Positions 54,755 to 62,683 of a stretch of DNA of 64,000 bases are shown here, one piece after another. Origin of the DNA: Pseudomonas sp. R5-89-07 (lineage in GTDB: Bacteria; Pseudomonadota; Gammaproteobacteria; Pseudomonadales; Pseudomonadaceae). The notes beneath the pieces were generated by a model, which did no database searches, was not told where the DNA came from, and worked only from the letters and a program-made list of their open reading frames with translations. Position 1 is the stretch's first letter. Every line of letters begins with the position of its first letter. The stretch covers positions 5,890,001-5,954,000 of the forward strand of contig NZ_CP027727.1 of the NCBI RefSeq assembly GCF_003851685.1. Direction: 5' to 3'. Both the position numbers and the translations under genes were made by a program.

Positions 54755-56017
54755 ATGAATCTTTGTGAGTGTTTTAGGTGTATCACCTGCGGGACTGAAA
54801 TCGACTGTCGGATAGGGATGTCAAATCGTGACGTCCAACCCTTCCAGTTCGCCTGCCCCAAATGTGAGGAAAGGATTTCATTTGTATTCGGGCAAGCTGA
54901 CGCCGAACTGCAGGGGGCTGAGAAGGTCGAGGGTTTTGAGGCTCCATTCAAGGGTGAAAAGCCTTTCGTAGACCTCCACCTAGATTTTCCTGTCTATGTT
55001 GGGAAGTACAAGATGGGGATGACTACGTTTCTTCGTGTGACTCAAGAGCTCGGTATGGGAGCGTACTCACATCTTAATCAGCGACTGCATATGCTGAATT
55101 ACCTCCATCCAGTTCAACGAGATCTGTTCAGCCTCATTACCCAGTACAAAAGAGGTGATCTTGATAGTTTTGAAAAAGTTTGTGCAAGGATTCCAGGAGT
55201 AACTTTAACATCCAGAAAGAAGCAAGATGTTTTGGCAGCACTGTATTCTGCGACTTCAATAATGTCCTCGCCATTTACAATACATGAGCATAACGCTGAG
55301 ATCAGTGATGTGGCTCCTAAAATTTATTACTGGCTACTTGACAATCACCGCGACAAAACCATTGAGTTCATCGACAGTATTTTGAGCAATGGCTTCCTTA
55401 AGAATTTACACAACGACTGCCTGTCTTTATATCCAAAATTAGTTTCGATGGACCTCGCGTTTCGGCCCGCCCTCTTCTATGACTACGCAGATACAGAAGA
55501 GTTGGGTGATATTCCAGCCAGGATGTCGACTGCAGACTTTGAAACTTGCAATAATTTTTACAAAGACCTTGCTGAAGTATTCTCACGTCAAATAACACTT
55601 ATTGCTGGTATCAACAATCTACTGAAACGTGGTGACTGCAACCAGTTCGAACCATCTTTAAAGCATACCAAAAAGGGTATTAGGCCCGGGCTGGAAAGCC
55701 TTGACGCCTTTGCCAACGTCGACCTGGGCAACAAAATCGATTTTATAGACAAATCATTTTATGCAATAGACCTCGATGCCATCGATAACAAACTTAGGAA
55801 TGCGATCGCTCACTACAAGTATGACTACAAGGAATCAAGTCAACGCATCACGTATTATCCGAGCAAGGAAGGCATGAGCCGGGAGAAGTGCTATGAAATC
55901 CAATTCATGAGTTTCATTAGAAAGTCACTGCTCCTATTCAGAGAGGTTCATAGTGTGAACCACATTATTAAGGCGACGCTTTTTCTATGTGTCTTGGTAT
56001 TGAAAAAGGACATATAA
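54755..56017 (+). CDS. Zinc-ribbon and HEPN-like hypothetical protein (candidate defence effector)
   Basis: 420 residues. The N-terminus has a zinc ribbon with C9-x2-C12 and C34-x2-C37 (FRCITCGT, FACPKCEE). A long helical middle follows. Near the C-terminus LRNAIAHYKYDY (R348-x4-H353) matches the R-x4-6-H signature of HEPN RNases, and VFSRQITLIAGINNLLKRGD may belong to the same helical bundle. HEPN proteins in cargo are often abortive RNases. AT-richer than its neighbours. No partner gene is evident. GGGAG five bases before the ATG. I do not know the family. Confidence 0.55.
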   Translation: MNLCECFRCITCGTEIDCRIGMSNRDVQPFQFACPKCEERISFVFGQADAELQGAEKVEGFEAPFKGEKPFVDLHLDFPVYVGKYKMGMTTFLRVTQELGMGAYSHLNQRLHMLNYLHPVQRDLFSLITQYKRGDLDSFEKVCARIPGVTLTSRKKQDVLAALYSATSIMSSPFTIHEHNAEISDVAPKIYYWLLDNHRDKTIEFIDSILSNGFLKNLHNDCLSLYPKLVSMDLAFRPALFYDYADTEELGDIPARMSTADFETCNNFYKDLAEVFSRQITLIAGINNLLKRGDCNQFEPSLKHTKKGIRPGLESLDAFANVDLGNKIDFIDKSFYAIDLDAIDNKLRNAIAHYKYDYKESSQRITYYPSKEGMSREKCYEIQFMSFIRKSLLLFREVHSVNHIIKATLFLCVLVLKKDI

Positions 56018-56176
56018 AAGGCAGGAGGTTATTTCGCATTACTGGCGAGAGTATAGCTCACTGTCGTAAGGGGTAGGTCGTGGGTAGCCGTCTCGTGCTA
56101 CGCCCACGCCATATGACGCGAAACTGGCCCTGATCAAACCGATGAGGGCTGGCCCACGAAACTCACGAATGCACCT

Positions 56177-56207
56177 CCAACCAAGCGTGGCTTGGTTGGC
56201 CCCTTTT
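56177..56207 (+). terminator. Strong hairpin after the zinc-ribbon/HEPN gene
   Basis: CCAACCAAGC-GTG-GCTTGGTTGG followed by CCCCTTTTCG, 160 bases past the stop. It can terminate rightward transcription and lies 42 bases past the end of the convergent helicase gene. Weaker hairpins occur between 56080 and 56150 (CGTGGGTAGC ... GCTACGCCCACG). Confidence 0.55.
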
Positions 56208-56248
56208 CGATTCCCCTCAACAACTACCGGATTGCCCTAAGTCATGAC

Positions 56249-57679
56249 TTATGCTGGCAAGTGTCGAACTGTCCCGATGATGGTGAGAGATTTCGCTCCT
56301 CGGGTCATCGCGACGTACAAATCCTTCGCATCAAGCGAGTCGGCATCAAGAATGACGGCGTGGTCATACTCAAGGCCTTTAACCAGCAACGTAGTACCAA
56401 TCAGCTTGCGGTGGTTGATCGGTCGGCCCGAATGCCTCATCTCACGCTGATAAAGAATGCCAGCCTCAACGAGCGTCGTGGCTTGACCATCAATATGAAT
56501 CTTGAGCACGTTCAAGAAACGATAGAGTAAGTCACGGCGATAGGCTGATGTTTCGGGGTTGCTCTTCAACGTTTCGAAGAAGGCCTTAAGATGGCTGCTG
56601 GACGGGTCAGTCAGATAGTCATTTGCAGCTTGAAGGACCAAAGGGTATTTAGTGGTCCTGCGCAGCTTGGTTACTTCGCCTCGCCTAGTTCCGGCCGTCA
56701 ACGCACTGGGTACACCAGTGAGGCATTTCATCGCAAATTTCACTACAAGGAGAAACCCCGCCTGAACAGTCTTGACGGCAACAAGCTTTTTGATAAACGA
56801 ATGCAGATCTTTACCTTCGATTTCCTCGATTGAGGAAAAACGTCCGGCCATGGTTTTCGCCAAGAGGTGAGTTTTATTCTTGGACTGGCTGTCCCCGCCG
56901 TGCAGAGCGATGACGCTCTCATTATTGTTCAGCATCCCACAAAGCGCCGTGTACTGTTTAGCGGCGAGGTACTCGGGCTGGGTGTAGGTACGAATCACGC
57001 TCGGTGGTAGCTGGGCCAGCAAATCAATCTTTTGGCCTAGCTCGATCTTTCGCCTCACATTTTTGAGCCATTCGCCAAGTTCCGGACTCTTCGCCTTGAC
57101 CCACCGCCAAGGGACCTCCAGCTGTCCCAAGCAATCAAATTTGGGGTAGACGCTGACTTCCCAATCAACGGGCTTGCCATCGTCAAAATCAAATATGGAT
57201 TGGAGGGGGTCTCCCAACAGTCGGCTTGGAAGAAACTCTGCCAGGTTGCAGACGAGATCATGTTGTACGTCGGAGCAGTCCTGGTACTCGTCGACGTAGA
57301 GACCTATGTAGCTGGACGACACGGCCTCACGAATGAACCTCTTTCCGAGCAAATGGGAGCAGCACTCGTACAACTTATTCCACTGCTTGCTGGTCGGGTT
57401 TTCAATTTTCCAACCAGATGCTTTCGGGTACGCCAGACAGAGTCGAAGTGCCCAGCTAGCAATCGTATCGACCTGGAACTGGGAAGCACGAACGCCCAAG
57501 TCCGCCATTTTGGTTTTTATCGAATTCACGCCGGCAAAAGTGTGCGTCAGGATAAGCTGCCGGCCACCTGACGCTCGCACCGCCATTGCGATGAGATGAG
57601 TTTTTCCAAACCCCGCAGGCGCGATTACATAACCTTTGGAGGTACAGTCGTTGAGCTTGATTGCGAGGTCTTCAGACAC
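56249..57679 (-). CDS. UvrD-like superfamily 1 helicase, GajB-type
   Basis: 476 residues. Walker A APAGFGKTH (about 20-28), a second motif LILTHTFAGVNSIKTKM, Walker B YIGLYVDEYQDCSDVQHDLV, motif III LLGDPLQSIFDF, and late motifs KGLEYDHAVIL and LYVAMTRGAKSL. It is shorter than UvrD (no 1B/2B bulk), matching Gabija GajB (about 490 residues). Its start overlaps the end of the OLD nuclease gene by eight bases, so the two are translationally coupled. In Gabija, GajB senses or works with nucleotide depletion and stimulates the GajA nuclease. Confidence 0.75.
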   Translation of the reverse strand: MSEDLAIKLNDCTSKGYVIAPAGFGKTHLIAMAVRASGGRQLILTHTFAGVNSIKTKMADLGVRASQFQVDTIASWALRLCLAYPKASGWKIENPTSKQWNKLYECCSHLLGKRFIREAVSSSYIGLYVDEYQDCSDVQHDLVCNLAEFLPSRLLGDPLQSIFDFDDGKPVDWEVSVYPKFDCLGQLEVPWRWVKAKSPELGEWLKNVRRKIELGQKIDLLAQLPPSVIRTYTQPEYLAAKQYTALCGMLNNNESVIALHGGDSQSKNKTHLLAKTMAGRFSSIEEIEGKDLHSFIKKLVAVKTVQAGFLLVVKFAMKCLTGVPSALTAGTRRGEVTKLRRTTKYPLVLQAANDYLTDPSSSHLKAFFETLKSNPETSAYRRDLLYRFLNVLKIHIDGQATTLVEAGILYQREMRHSGRPINHRKLIGTTLLVKGLEYDHAVILDADSLDAKDLYVAMTRGAKSLTIIGTVRHLPA

Positions 57680-59378
57680 GCTTCGCCCACTCCCAAAGCC
57701 TTCCCAACTCTAAGGCGAGATTTGTTTTGCCGAATCCGGGATCGTTGAAAGCGGTACTCACCGCCTTGAACCACAGGTCGCCTCTAGTAGTATCCTTGAA
57801 CCATCCCGCGCTCTTTGCTGCAGCACCAATTGCAGTCCGCAGCTTGGGGCTATCCCGCCACTCGCTGATGTCAGGGTCCAAAACGTCCTGATACTGCGAT
57901 CGCACTTGATCGTATACCGGGTAGAAGAGTTCGACTTGGGCGAGCGTCAAGCTGGCAACTACGGAAGCCCAGGGCAGATCCACAAAAGCCCGCTCCTCAA
58001 GCGAAAGTTTGTCGTTCCAGACGTAGGTGGGAATTCCTATTGCAACAAGCCCAGCAGCATCAGCGGCTGAGAACTGCTTCTCGGCATCGCCATCAGCTAG
58101 TGCCGACACGTCATAGCCAAGCTTTTTAAAGGCAATAGCCATGCCCTTCACTTTGCTGGCTCCCTTAGCGTCTAGCAACGCCACACCGTGATATGACAAT
58201 GGATCTTGCCCATTTTCGAGTTGGTGATCGTCTAAGCCCCTTATGAAACCTACCTCGGTAGCGCCTTCACATACGACAACCTTTTTGGCCAAGAAAGCTT
58301 CAGCGCTAGAGCGAATCTTACCCTGAACCTCATGCTCTTCGAGGCCCTTCTCGGCAGCGGAGACGATCGTCACGACCCCGCCCTTGCTGTGGACGATATG
58401 AAGGTCCTGCACCGTGAGCTCGCGAAGCACCATGGGCGAATGGGTAGTTAGGAAATACTGCCCGCGTTTGTCCTCCCTGATGTGCTTGATGAGACGCGTA
58501 ATGCGATGGGGCTCGAGGCCGAACTCCAACTCATCGAACAAGGTGATATGGCCATCCTCCAGGCCCGCTTTCTGGATTCCACACTGAAGCATCCGGCGAG
58601 ATCCCAGACCTAACTGGCGCAATGGGATTTCGCCGTCATGCAGGGAAAGACCGCCGACTTTCAGGTTGATGGACGCCAAGTCAAGATGGGCCTTATAGGC
58701 ATCAAGTACAGGGACACCTAAGAGCTTCGCAATCTCTTGCGATTTGGTTGCTGCAGTGTCGAAGTTTGTCAGGGAGACAGCCCGGTCGACATCGAGCGAA
58801 CTCCTGGCAGTCCTCGATGCATTGGCCAATAACTCGCTCAAGCTCTGCGCCGCAGTAAGCTTGGCAAGTGCAGTTCCGTTTGCCCAGGAAAGCTCTCGTT
58901 CGCTGAAAACGCCGATGAGGCCAACCCCGACCTTGTTTCTATCTGCCTGTTTAAAAGGCACCCCGTCAGGGTTGCGATCGCACACCACAGCCCATTTCGG
59001 CTCCAAGTCCTTCTCAACGGTTAGCCGGGCGGTCAATACGCTTTCCAGATGATCATCTGGCTCATCAAGCAGCTTTTGAGCTGCCGCATCCCAACCCCGG
59101 AGGTACAACCCATATTTATTAAGGGCAGAAAAGTCTGCGGCCAAATGCCCGATCGTAATCTCGATGATGATGGGGTCAGCGATTTTGCACTGGTAAAAAT
59201 CTGAGTCGCTGAGGGCCAGATTCCACTGGGGATGGAATGTGTAACGGATGGCCTCCAAAATTGTGGACTTGGAGGAGTCACCTTTACCTATGAGACAAAA
59301 AATGTCAGCGGTTGGCACATTCCAATCAAGCGTTTTCACTCCGCGGAAGTTCTTGATCACGATCTTTCTGATTTTCAC
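57672..59378 (-). CDS. OLD-family ATP-dependent endonuclease, GajA-type
   Basis: 568 residues (GajA of Gabija is about 578). N-terminal ABC-type ATPase: MKIRKIVIKNFRGVKTLDW, Walker A GKGDSSKST (31-39, with Ser in place of the usual second Gly), signature-like LGSRRMLQCGIQ, Walker B ITLFDELEFGLEPH, H-loop FLTTHSPMVLREL. C-terminal Toprim: VVVCEGATEVGFIRGL (Glu) and VSALADGDAE (D-x-D). GTG start with AAGGA 10 bases upstream. Likely nicks phage or plasmid DNA. Preceded by a structured segment with a small ORF. Confidence 0.75.
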   Translation of the reverse strand: MKIRKIVIKNFRGVKTLDWNVPTADIFCLIGKGDSSKSTILEAIRYTFHPQWNLALSDSDFYQCKIADPIIIEITIGHLAADFSALNKYGLYLRGWDAAAQKLLDEPDDHLESVLTARLTVEKDLEPKWAVVCDRNPDGVPFKQADRNKVGVGLIGVFSERELSWANGTALAKLTAAQSLSELLANASRTARSSLDVDRAVSLTNFDTAATKSQEIAKLLGVPVLDAYKAHLDLASINLKVGGLSLHDGEIPLRQLGLGSRRMLQCGIQKAGLEDGHITLFDELEFGLEPHRITRLIKHIREDKRGQYFLTTHSPMVLRELTVQDLHIVHSKGGVVTIVSAAEKGLEEHEVQGKIRSSAEAFLAKKVVVCEGATEVGFIRGLDDHQLENGQDPLSYHGVALLDAKGASKVKGMAIAFKKLGYDVSALADGDAEKQFSAADAAGLVAIGIPTYVWNDKLSLEERAFVDLPWASVVASLTLAQVELFYPVYDQVRSQYQDVLDPDISEWRDSPKLRTAIGAAAKSAGWFKDTTRGDLWFKAVSTAFNDPGFGKTNLALELGRLWEWAKRV

Positions 59379-59399
59379 CAGCCAGCATCCTTCTGAACG

Positions 59400-59489
59400 T
59401 CATCTATGAGTAACGGCGAAACGCAGTTGTAGCGCCTCACCTGGCTCCCAGGAATGCAGCGGGAGTGGCCATTCGCCGTTACTCATCAT
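59400..59489 (-). CDS. Candidate 29-residue ORF upstream of the OLD nuclease gene
   Basis: Reads MMSNGEWPLPLHS then WEPGEALQLRFAVTHR, with AGGA seven bases before the ATG and its TGA 21 bases before the GTG of the nuclease gene. The ATG and the stop fall in the two arms of the inverted repeat 59406-59486. It could be a leader peptide coupling translation, or chance. No homology is recognised. Confidence 0.3.
   Translation of the reverse strand: MMSNGEWPLPLHSWEPGEALQLRFAVTHR
59406..59486. repeat. Perfect 15-base inverted repeat with structured loop between the nuclease genes
   Basis: ATGAGTAACGGCGAA (59406-59420) and TTCGCCGTTACTCAT (59472-59486), 51 bases apart. The loop contains further pairing (CCTGG-CTC-CCAGG; CTCCC...GGGAG). 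In RNA this makes a long stem directly before the OLD nuclease gene. It may be an operator, a leader, or an RNA component. Bases 59490-59639 show nothing more. Confidence 0.6.
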
Positions 59490-59639
59490 AGATACATCCT
59501 GCGAGTCGGGGGAACTGATCGTAATAATTCGTTTGGGATCGTGTTAGCTCGCATGCTTTACCGACACCAGCTCTATGTATCTGAATTTCTTGAGCCGCTT
59601 TCGTTGCATCAAGCTCGGCTTGGAGCGTCCTCGCAATTC

Positions 59640-61250
59640 CTAAGCAGGTGAAGACCTCTGTTCCACGCGGGCTCGCTTTCTTTCTCGTTCGGCTTTCCTT
59701 GCAGCTCGGTCCCTGCTCAACTCAACCTCTCTCATGGGATGGTTGATGAAGTGCTGTTCGTAGGTACGGATCAGACCAGCATCGTGACTTGCCATAACCT
59801 GCTCGAAAACGTAATCCGCGTTCCTGGCGACGATTTCGTACTTATCGGTTTCAAGGTTTCTATTTGAGATCAGTAACAGCGCCTCGGGAGTGAAATTTCC
59901 GCTGCTCCAGATTTCAAACCGCTGCGGCAGGTATCCCCATTCGGAATGATGCTTAGCCACTTCGCGGAGTACGGGAATGCGCTTGTCGAGCCATTTGGCG
60001 ACTTCTGCGTCATCTACATTGCCCAAGGGATGTACTCCCTTGCACTCGATGAACACCACGTCTTGATACCTCCTGACTACCAAGACGTCAATTTCGGCCT
60101 GCCGGCCAAGGCTGTCCTTAACCTTCCTGTTCACTTCAGGATCGCCGCCCGGGAACGTGGACTTGGCAATGTGAGCAACTGCAAACTCAAACAAACTTCC
60201 TCGCAAAGTAGACCCGGCGCCCTCTATCCGCGAAAGCACGTTGAAAACCTGATCCAGTGACTCAGGGCTGTCCAAGAGCTTGGCCGTGTTTTCGAGTAAT
60301 GAGCACAGGCTCTTCAGAGCTCTGGCTACCTCCAGGCCGAAAAGGCTTTCGGTAGTGGCAGGAATGATGCCCTCTGCTTTTAAGAGCGAGAACGCTTCGG
60401 TGGAAAACTCTTCAGCTACAAAAACCTGGAGACAGCGGCTTACCTTTGAAAGGCTGCGCAGCGTCACGCATTTTTTGACGAATGCACTCAGTTCCTCCGC
60501 AGTTACCCGTCCATTCAAAGCAATGTCGCAGACAAAAAATCCGCCCTTAACGCCGGCAGCCTCAGAATACGAACGCATCGGAAACAGAAATGATGGACCC
60601 GCCATATCCCACTGAAACGTACCTACCTGCGGCATCTTCTCTAGCCCATCGTCCTCACGGGTTTTGACGGCCTCGTAGCTCACCAGCCCCAATTTTCGTG
60701 CCCAGTCCTTTACCGCGATCAGCGCCAGTCGCTCTGCAATGTTTCGAGCCTTGAGTTTGGCCAGCGTGATCCCGTCCTGGAGGGGCATTTCTTGATCGCA
60801 TCTCACGACGCATGTATCCCCTCCCGGCAGTGCTACCTCCTTGACCAGACTCGCGCTGATCAACCGTTCAAGCAGACTTTCGGCCGAGACGTGTTTCAAC
60901 TGAGCTACCGGCGCTCCACAGGCGATAAGGAAATGAGACCGCAGCATGAAGTTAGAGCGCATTTTCAAGGCTTGGAGGGCTGAGTAGTAGGCGCTATTCG
61001 TCTGCTGAAGAGCATCAATCAGATTGGAAAAAAATTTCCGCGAGCCGTAATCGGATCGTAGATACACAAAGCGGGCACGGTGAGGAAAGATTAGGTGGCT
61101 CAGCTTTCTCATATCTTCACAGCCCCGCTCGACCCGCTTGCGAGCGGCCGTAGGAGCCAGGTTGTATTGAGATTCCAGGATCTTCGCGAGCTCACTGCTC
61201 AGCATCGGGCCGTTCTTAGCCAGAATTTTCGCTACCGCATCCTTCGCCAT
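59640..61250 (-). CDS. Winged-helix plus PD-(D/E)XK-like nuclease, hypothetical
   Basis: 536 residues. The N-terminus (MAKDAVAKILAKNGPMLSSELAKILESQYNLAPTAARKRVERG) looks like a winged helix. At about residues 380-405 DSLGRQAEIDVLVVRRYQDVVFIECKG has the D...E-x-K spacing of restriction-type nucleases (EIDVLVV, FIECKG). The C-terminal tail is very basic (SRDRAARKAERERKRARVEQR). Unknown family. Encoded upstream of, and in the same direction as, the GajA-like gene, 261 bases apart, so may be part of the same defence system or a separate one. Confidence 0.6.
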   Translation of the reverse strand: MAKDAVAKILAKNGPMLSSELAKILESQYNLAPTAARKRVERGCEDMRKLSHLIFPHRARFVYLRSDYGSRKFFSNLIDALQQTNSAYYSALQALKMRSNFMLRSHFLIACGAPVAQLKHVSAESLLERLISASLVKEVALPGGDTCVVRCDQEMPLQDGITLAKLKARNIAERLALIAVKDWARKLGLVSYEAVKTREDDGLEKMPQVGTFQWDMAGPSFLFPMRSYSEAAGVKGGFFVCDIALNGRVTAEELSAFVKKCVTLRSLSKVSRCLQVFVAEEFSTEAFSLLKAEGIIPATTESLFGLEVARALKSLCSLLENTAKLLDSPESLDQVFNVLSRIEGAGSTLRGSLFEFAVAHIAKSTFPGGDPEVNRKVKDSLGRQAEIDVLVVRRYQDVVFIECKGVHPLGNVDDAEVAKWLDKRIPVLREVAKHHSEWGYLPQRFEIWSSGNFTPEALLLISNRNLETDKYEIVARNADYVFEQVMASHDAGLIRTYEQHFINHPMREVELSRDRAARKAERERKRARVEQRSSPA

Positions 61251-61605
61251 TTCGCCTCCGTAATGCCTATGTCACACAGCGCTATTTATATAACTTGTAA
61301 ACAAGTGCCGTTCTGCTTGCTGTTTGTATTCTATGAAAAGCCCAATTTACAAGGTCTTCCTGGAACCGAGTCAGCGGAAAACCAGAAAAATGTCACAATA
61401 GTCGAATCTTGGGCGCCTGCAAGGTGTTGCTTTAGACGCCCGGAGCCAGGTGAAGGGCCGACATGTGGCCCGATGATCAATGTCGCCTTTCTATCGAGGG
61501 AGCAAGATGCAGATCGGCCTGTTTTGTTCTTAGACCAACCCTAGAGAGCTAAACTGAAGATCTGCGGAGCAGGAGCTGCTGCGCGATGATTCAGAGGGCC
61601 TCAAT
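61251..61605. other. Intergenic stretch between nuclease gene and BPSL0761 gene
   Basis: Mostly AT-rich promoter-like DNA with no convincing gene. It contains the palindrome at 61293-61306 described next; past it I see nothing notable. Confidence 0.5.
61293..61306 (-). promoter_or_regulatory. Promoter-overlapping palindrome of the nuclease gene
   Basis: ACTTGTAAACAAGT is a perfect 6+2+6 palindrome 43 bases before the nuclease start. On the minus strand a TATATAAAT -10 like element lies directly next to it, so a repressor bound here would block the promoter. Confidence 0.5.
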
Positions 61606-61893
61606 ATGACCATGCCGAATGAACGTACCCGGGCTGTCATCCAAACGGGAGAGTTTCTGCTCGAGCTATCCCGAGATTCCTCGTTACCAGAACGGATACG
61701 CCGTGACGCCAAGTTTCTCCTGCGTCATTACCCAGACCAGTTCCAGATGCTCCTTGCTGGACGGATTGAAGAATCATCAGATTCTGACGTATCCCCATCA
61801 GGTCCAGTCTTCAGTTCCTCAATCGAGAGCAGCTATCACTCCCCGATCGTTTACGCTGCAGACGCGAAAAAGTCAGATGAACAAATGGGATAG
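61606..61893 (+). CDS. BPSL0761-family protein
   Basis: 95 residues: MTMPNERTRAVIQTGEFLLE then SRDSSLPERIRRDAKFLLRHYP. The PxERTRA...FL..LS.D..LP..IRR.A..LLRHYP pattern defines the small BPSL0761 family, common in mobile islands. Function unknown. Overlaps the following sirtuin pseudogene by 17 bases. Confidence 0.7.
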   Translation: MTMPNERTRAVIQTGEFLLELSRDSSLPERIRRDAKFLLRHYPDQFQMLLAGRIEESSDSDVSPSGPVFSSSIESSYHSPIVYAADAKKSDEQMG

Positions 61894-62639
61894 AGCCGTC
61901 GTAGCTTTGGCCGTCGCTCGAAAAGTCGTGTTTTTCGCCGGCGCAGGCATCTCTGCTGCAAGTGGAATTCCAACATTTCGCGACAAACTCATAGGCCTTT
62001 GGGAGAAACACGACCCCGAAAGATTGGAAACGGTACAGGCTTTTCGGGAGAACCCTCAACTGGTTTGGGGCTGGTATCTGTGGCGGCGCTCCCAAGCTGG
62101 CCAGGCCCAACCAAACGCCGCTCATCTTTCGATTAGTCGACTGGCGGCCACCGGCAAACAGGTTTCGGTCATAACTCAGAATATCGATGACCTGCACGAG
62201 CGCGCGGGGTCTCAGAACGTCGTGCATTTGCACGGCAGCTTGATGAATCCGATCTGTTTTGCCTGCTAGCGTCCGGCGGTAATCACAACTGATCAGCTTC
62301 AGGTTTGTGCAGAAGGAGAATGGGTAGAGCCGCCCCCGGTGCACACGGTGCAATGGGAAACTCCGACCTGGAATTGTGTGGTTTGGAGAGGATCTGCCTG
62401 CTGGAGCCTGGAAAGCAGCTATGGCCGCCGTCAGGAATTGCGACGCCCTGATCTCCGTGGGGACTTCAGGAGTCGTCAGGCCTGCGGCGGATATTCCTGA
62501 AATCGCACTGTCATCTGGCGCGACAGTTATCCACGTCAACATTGCAGACGTTTGCCTGAGGTCCCCAAATGAATTGATGCTGATAGGCGCGGCCGCGCAG
62601 GTGTTGCCTGAACTATTGCAGGCGACACCCTCGAGATAA
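61877..62639 (+). pseudogene. Broken sirtuin (CobB/SIR2-type NAD-dependent deacylase)
   Basis: The N-terminal half from ATG 61877 (VVFFAGAGISAASGIPTFRD, TQNIDDLHERAGS, VVHLHGSLMNPICFAC) ends at TAG 62267-62269, where relatives have Gln (CAG). The remainder continues as RPAVITTDQLQVCAEGEWVEPP, then a run of C near 62333 (5 C where 4 restore frame) shifts the frame; after removing one C the reading is RCTRC...NGKLRPGIVWFGEDLP, VGTSGVV, ending PSR at 62639. The Zn cysteines and NAD motifs are recognisable. It thus carries one nonsense and one +1 frameshift. A sequencing error is possible for the latter. Confidence 0.75.
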
Positions 62640-62683
62640 AGCTGGCAGCAGCTCAGCAGGATGTGCGAAGGCTTTCACGGCGC

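Noticed and set aside
59454..59651. 65-codon plus-strand frame across the structured loop
   Set aside because: It runs through the inverted repeat arm and has no ribosome site or homologous pattern.
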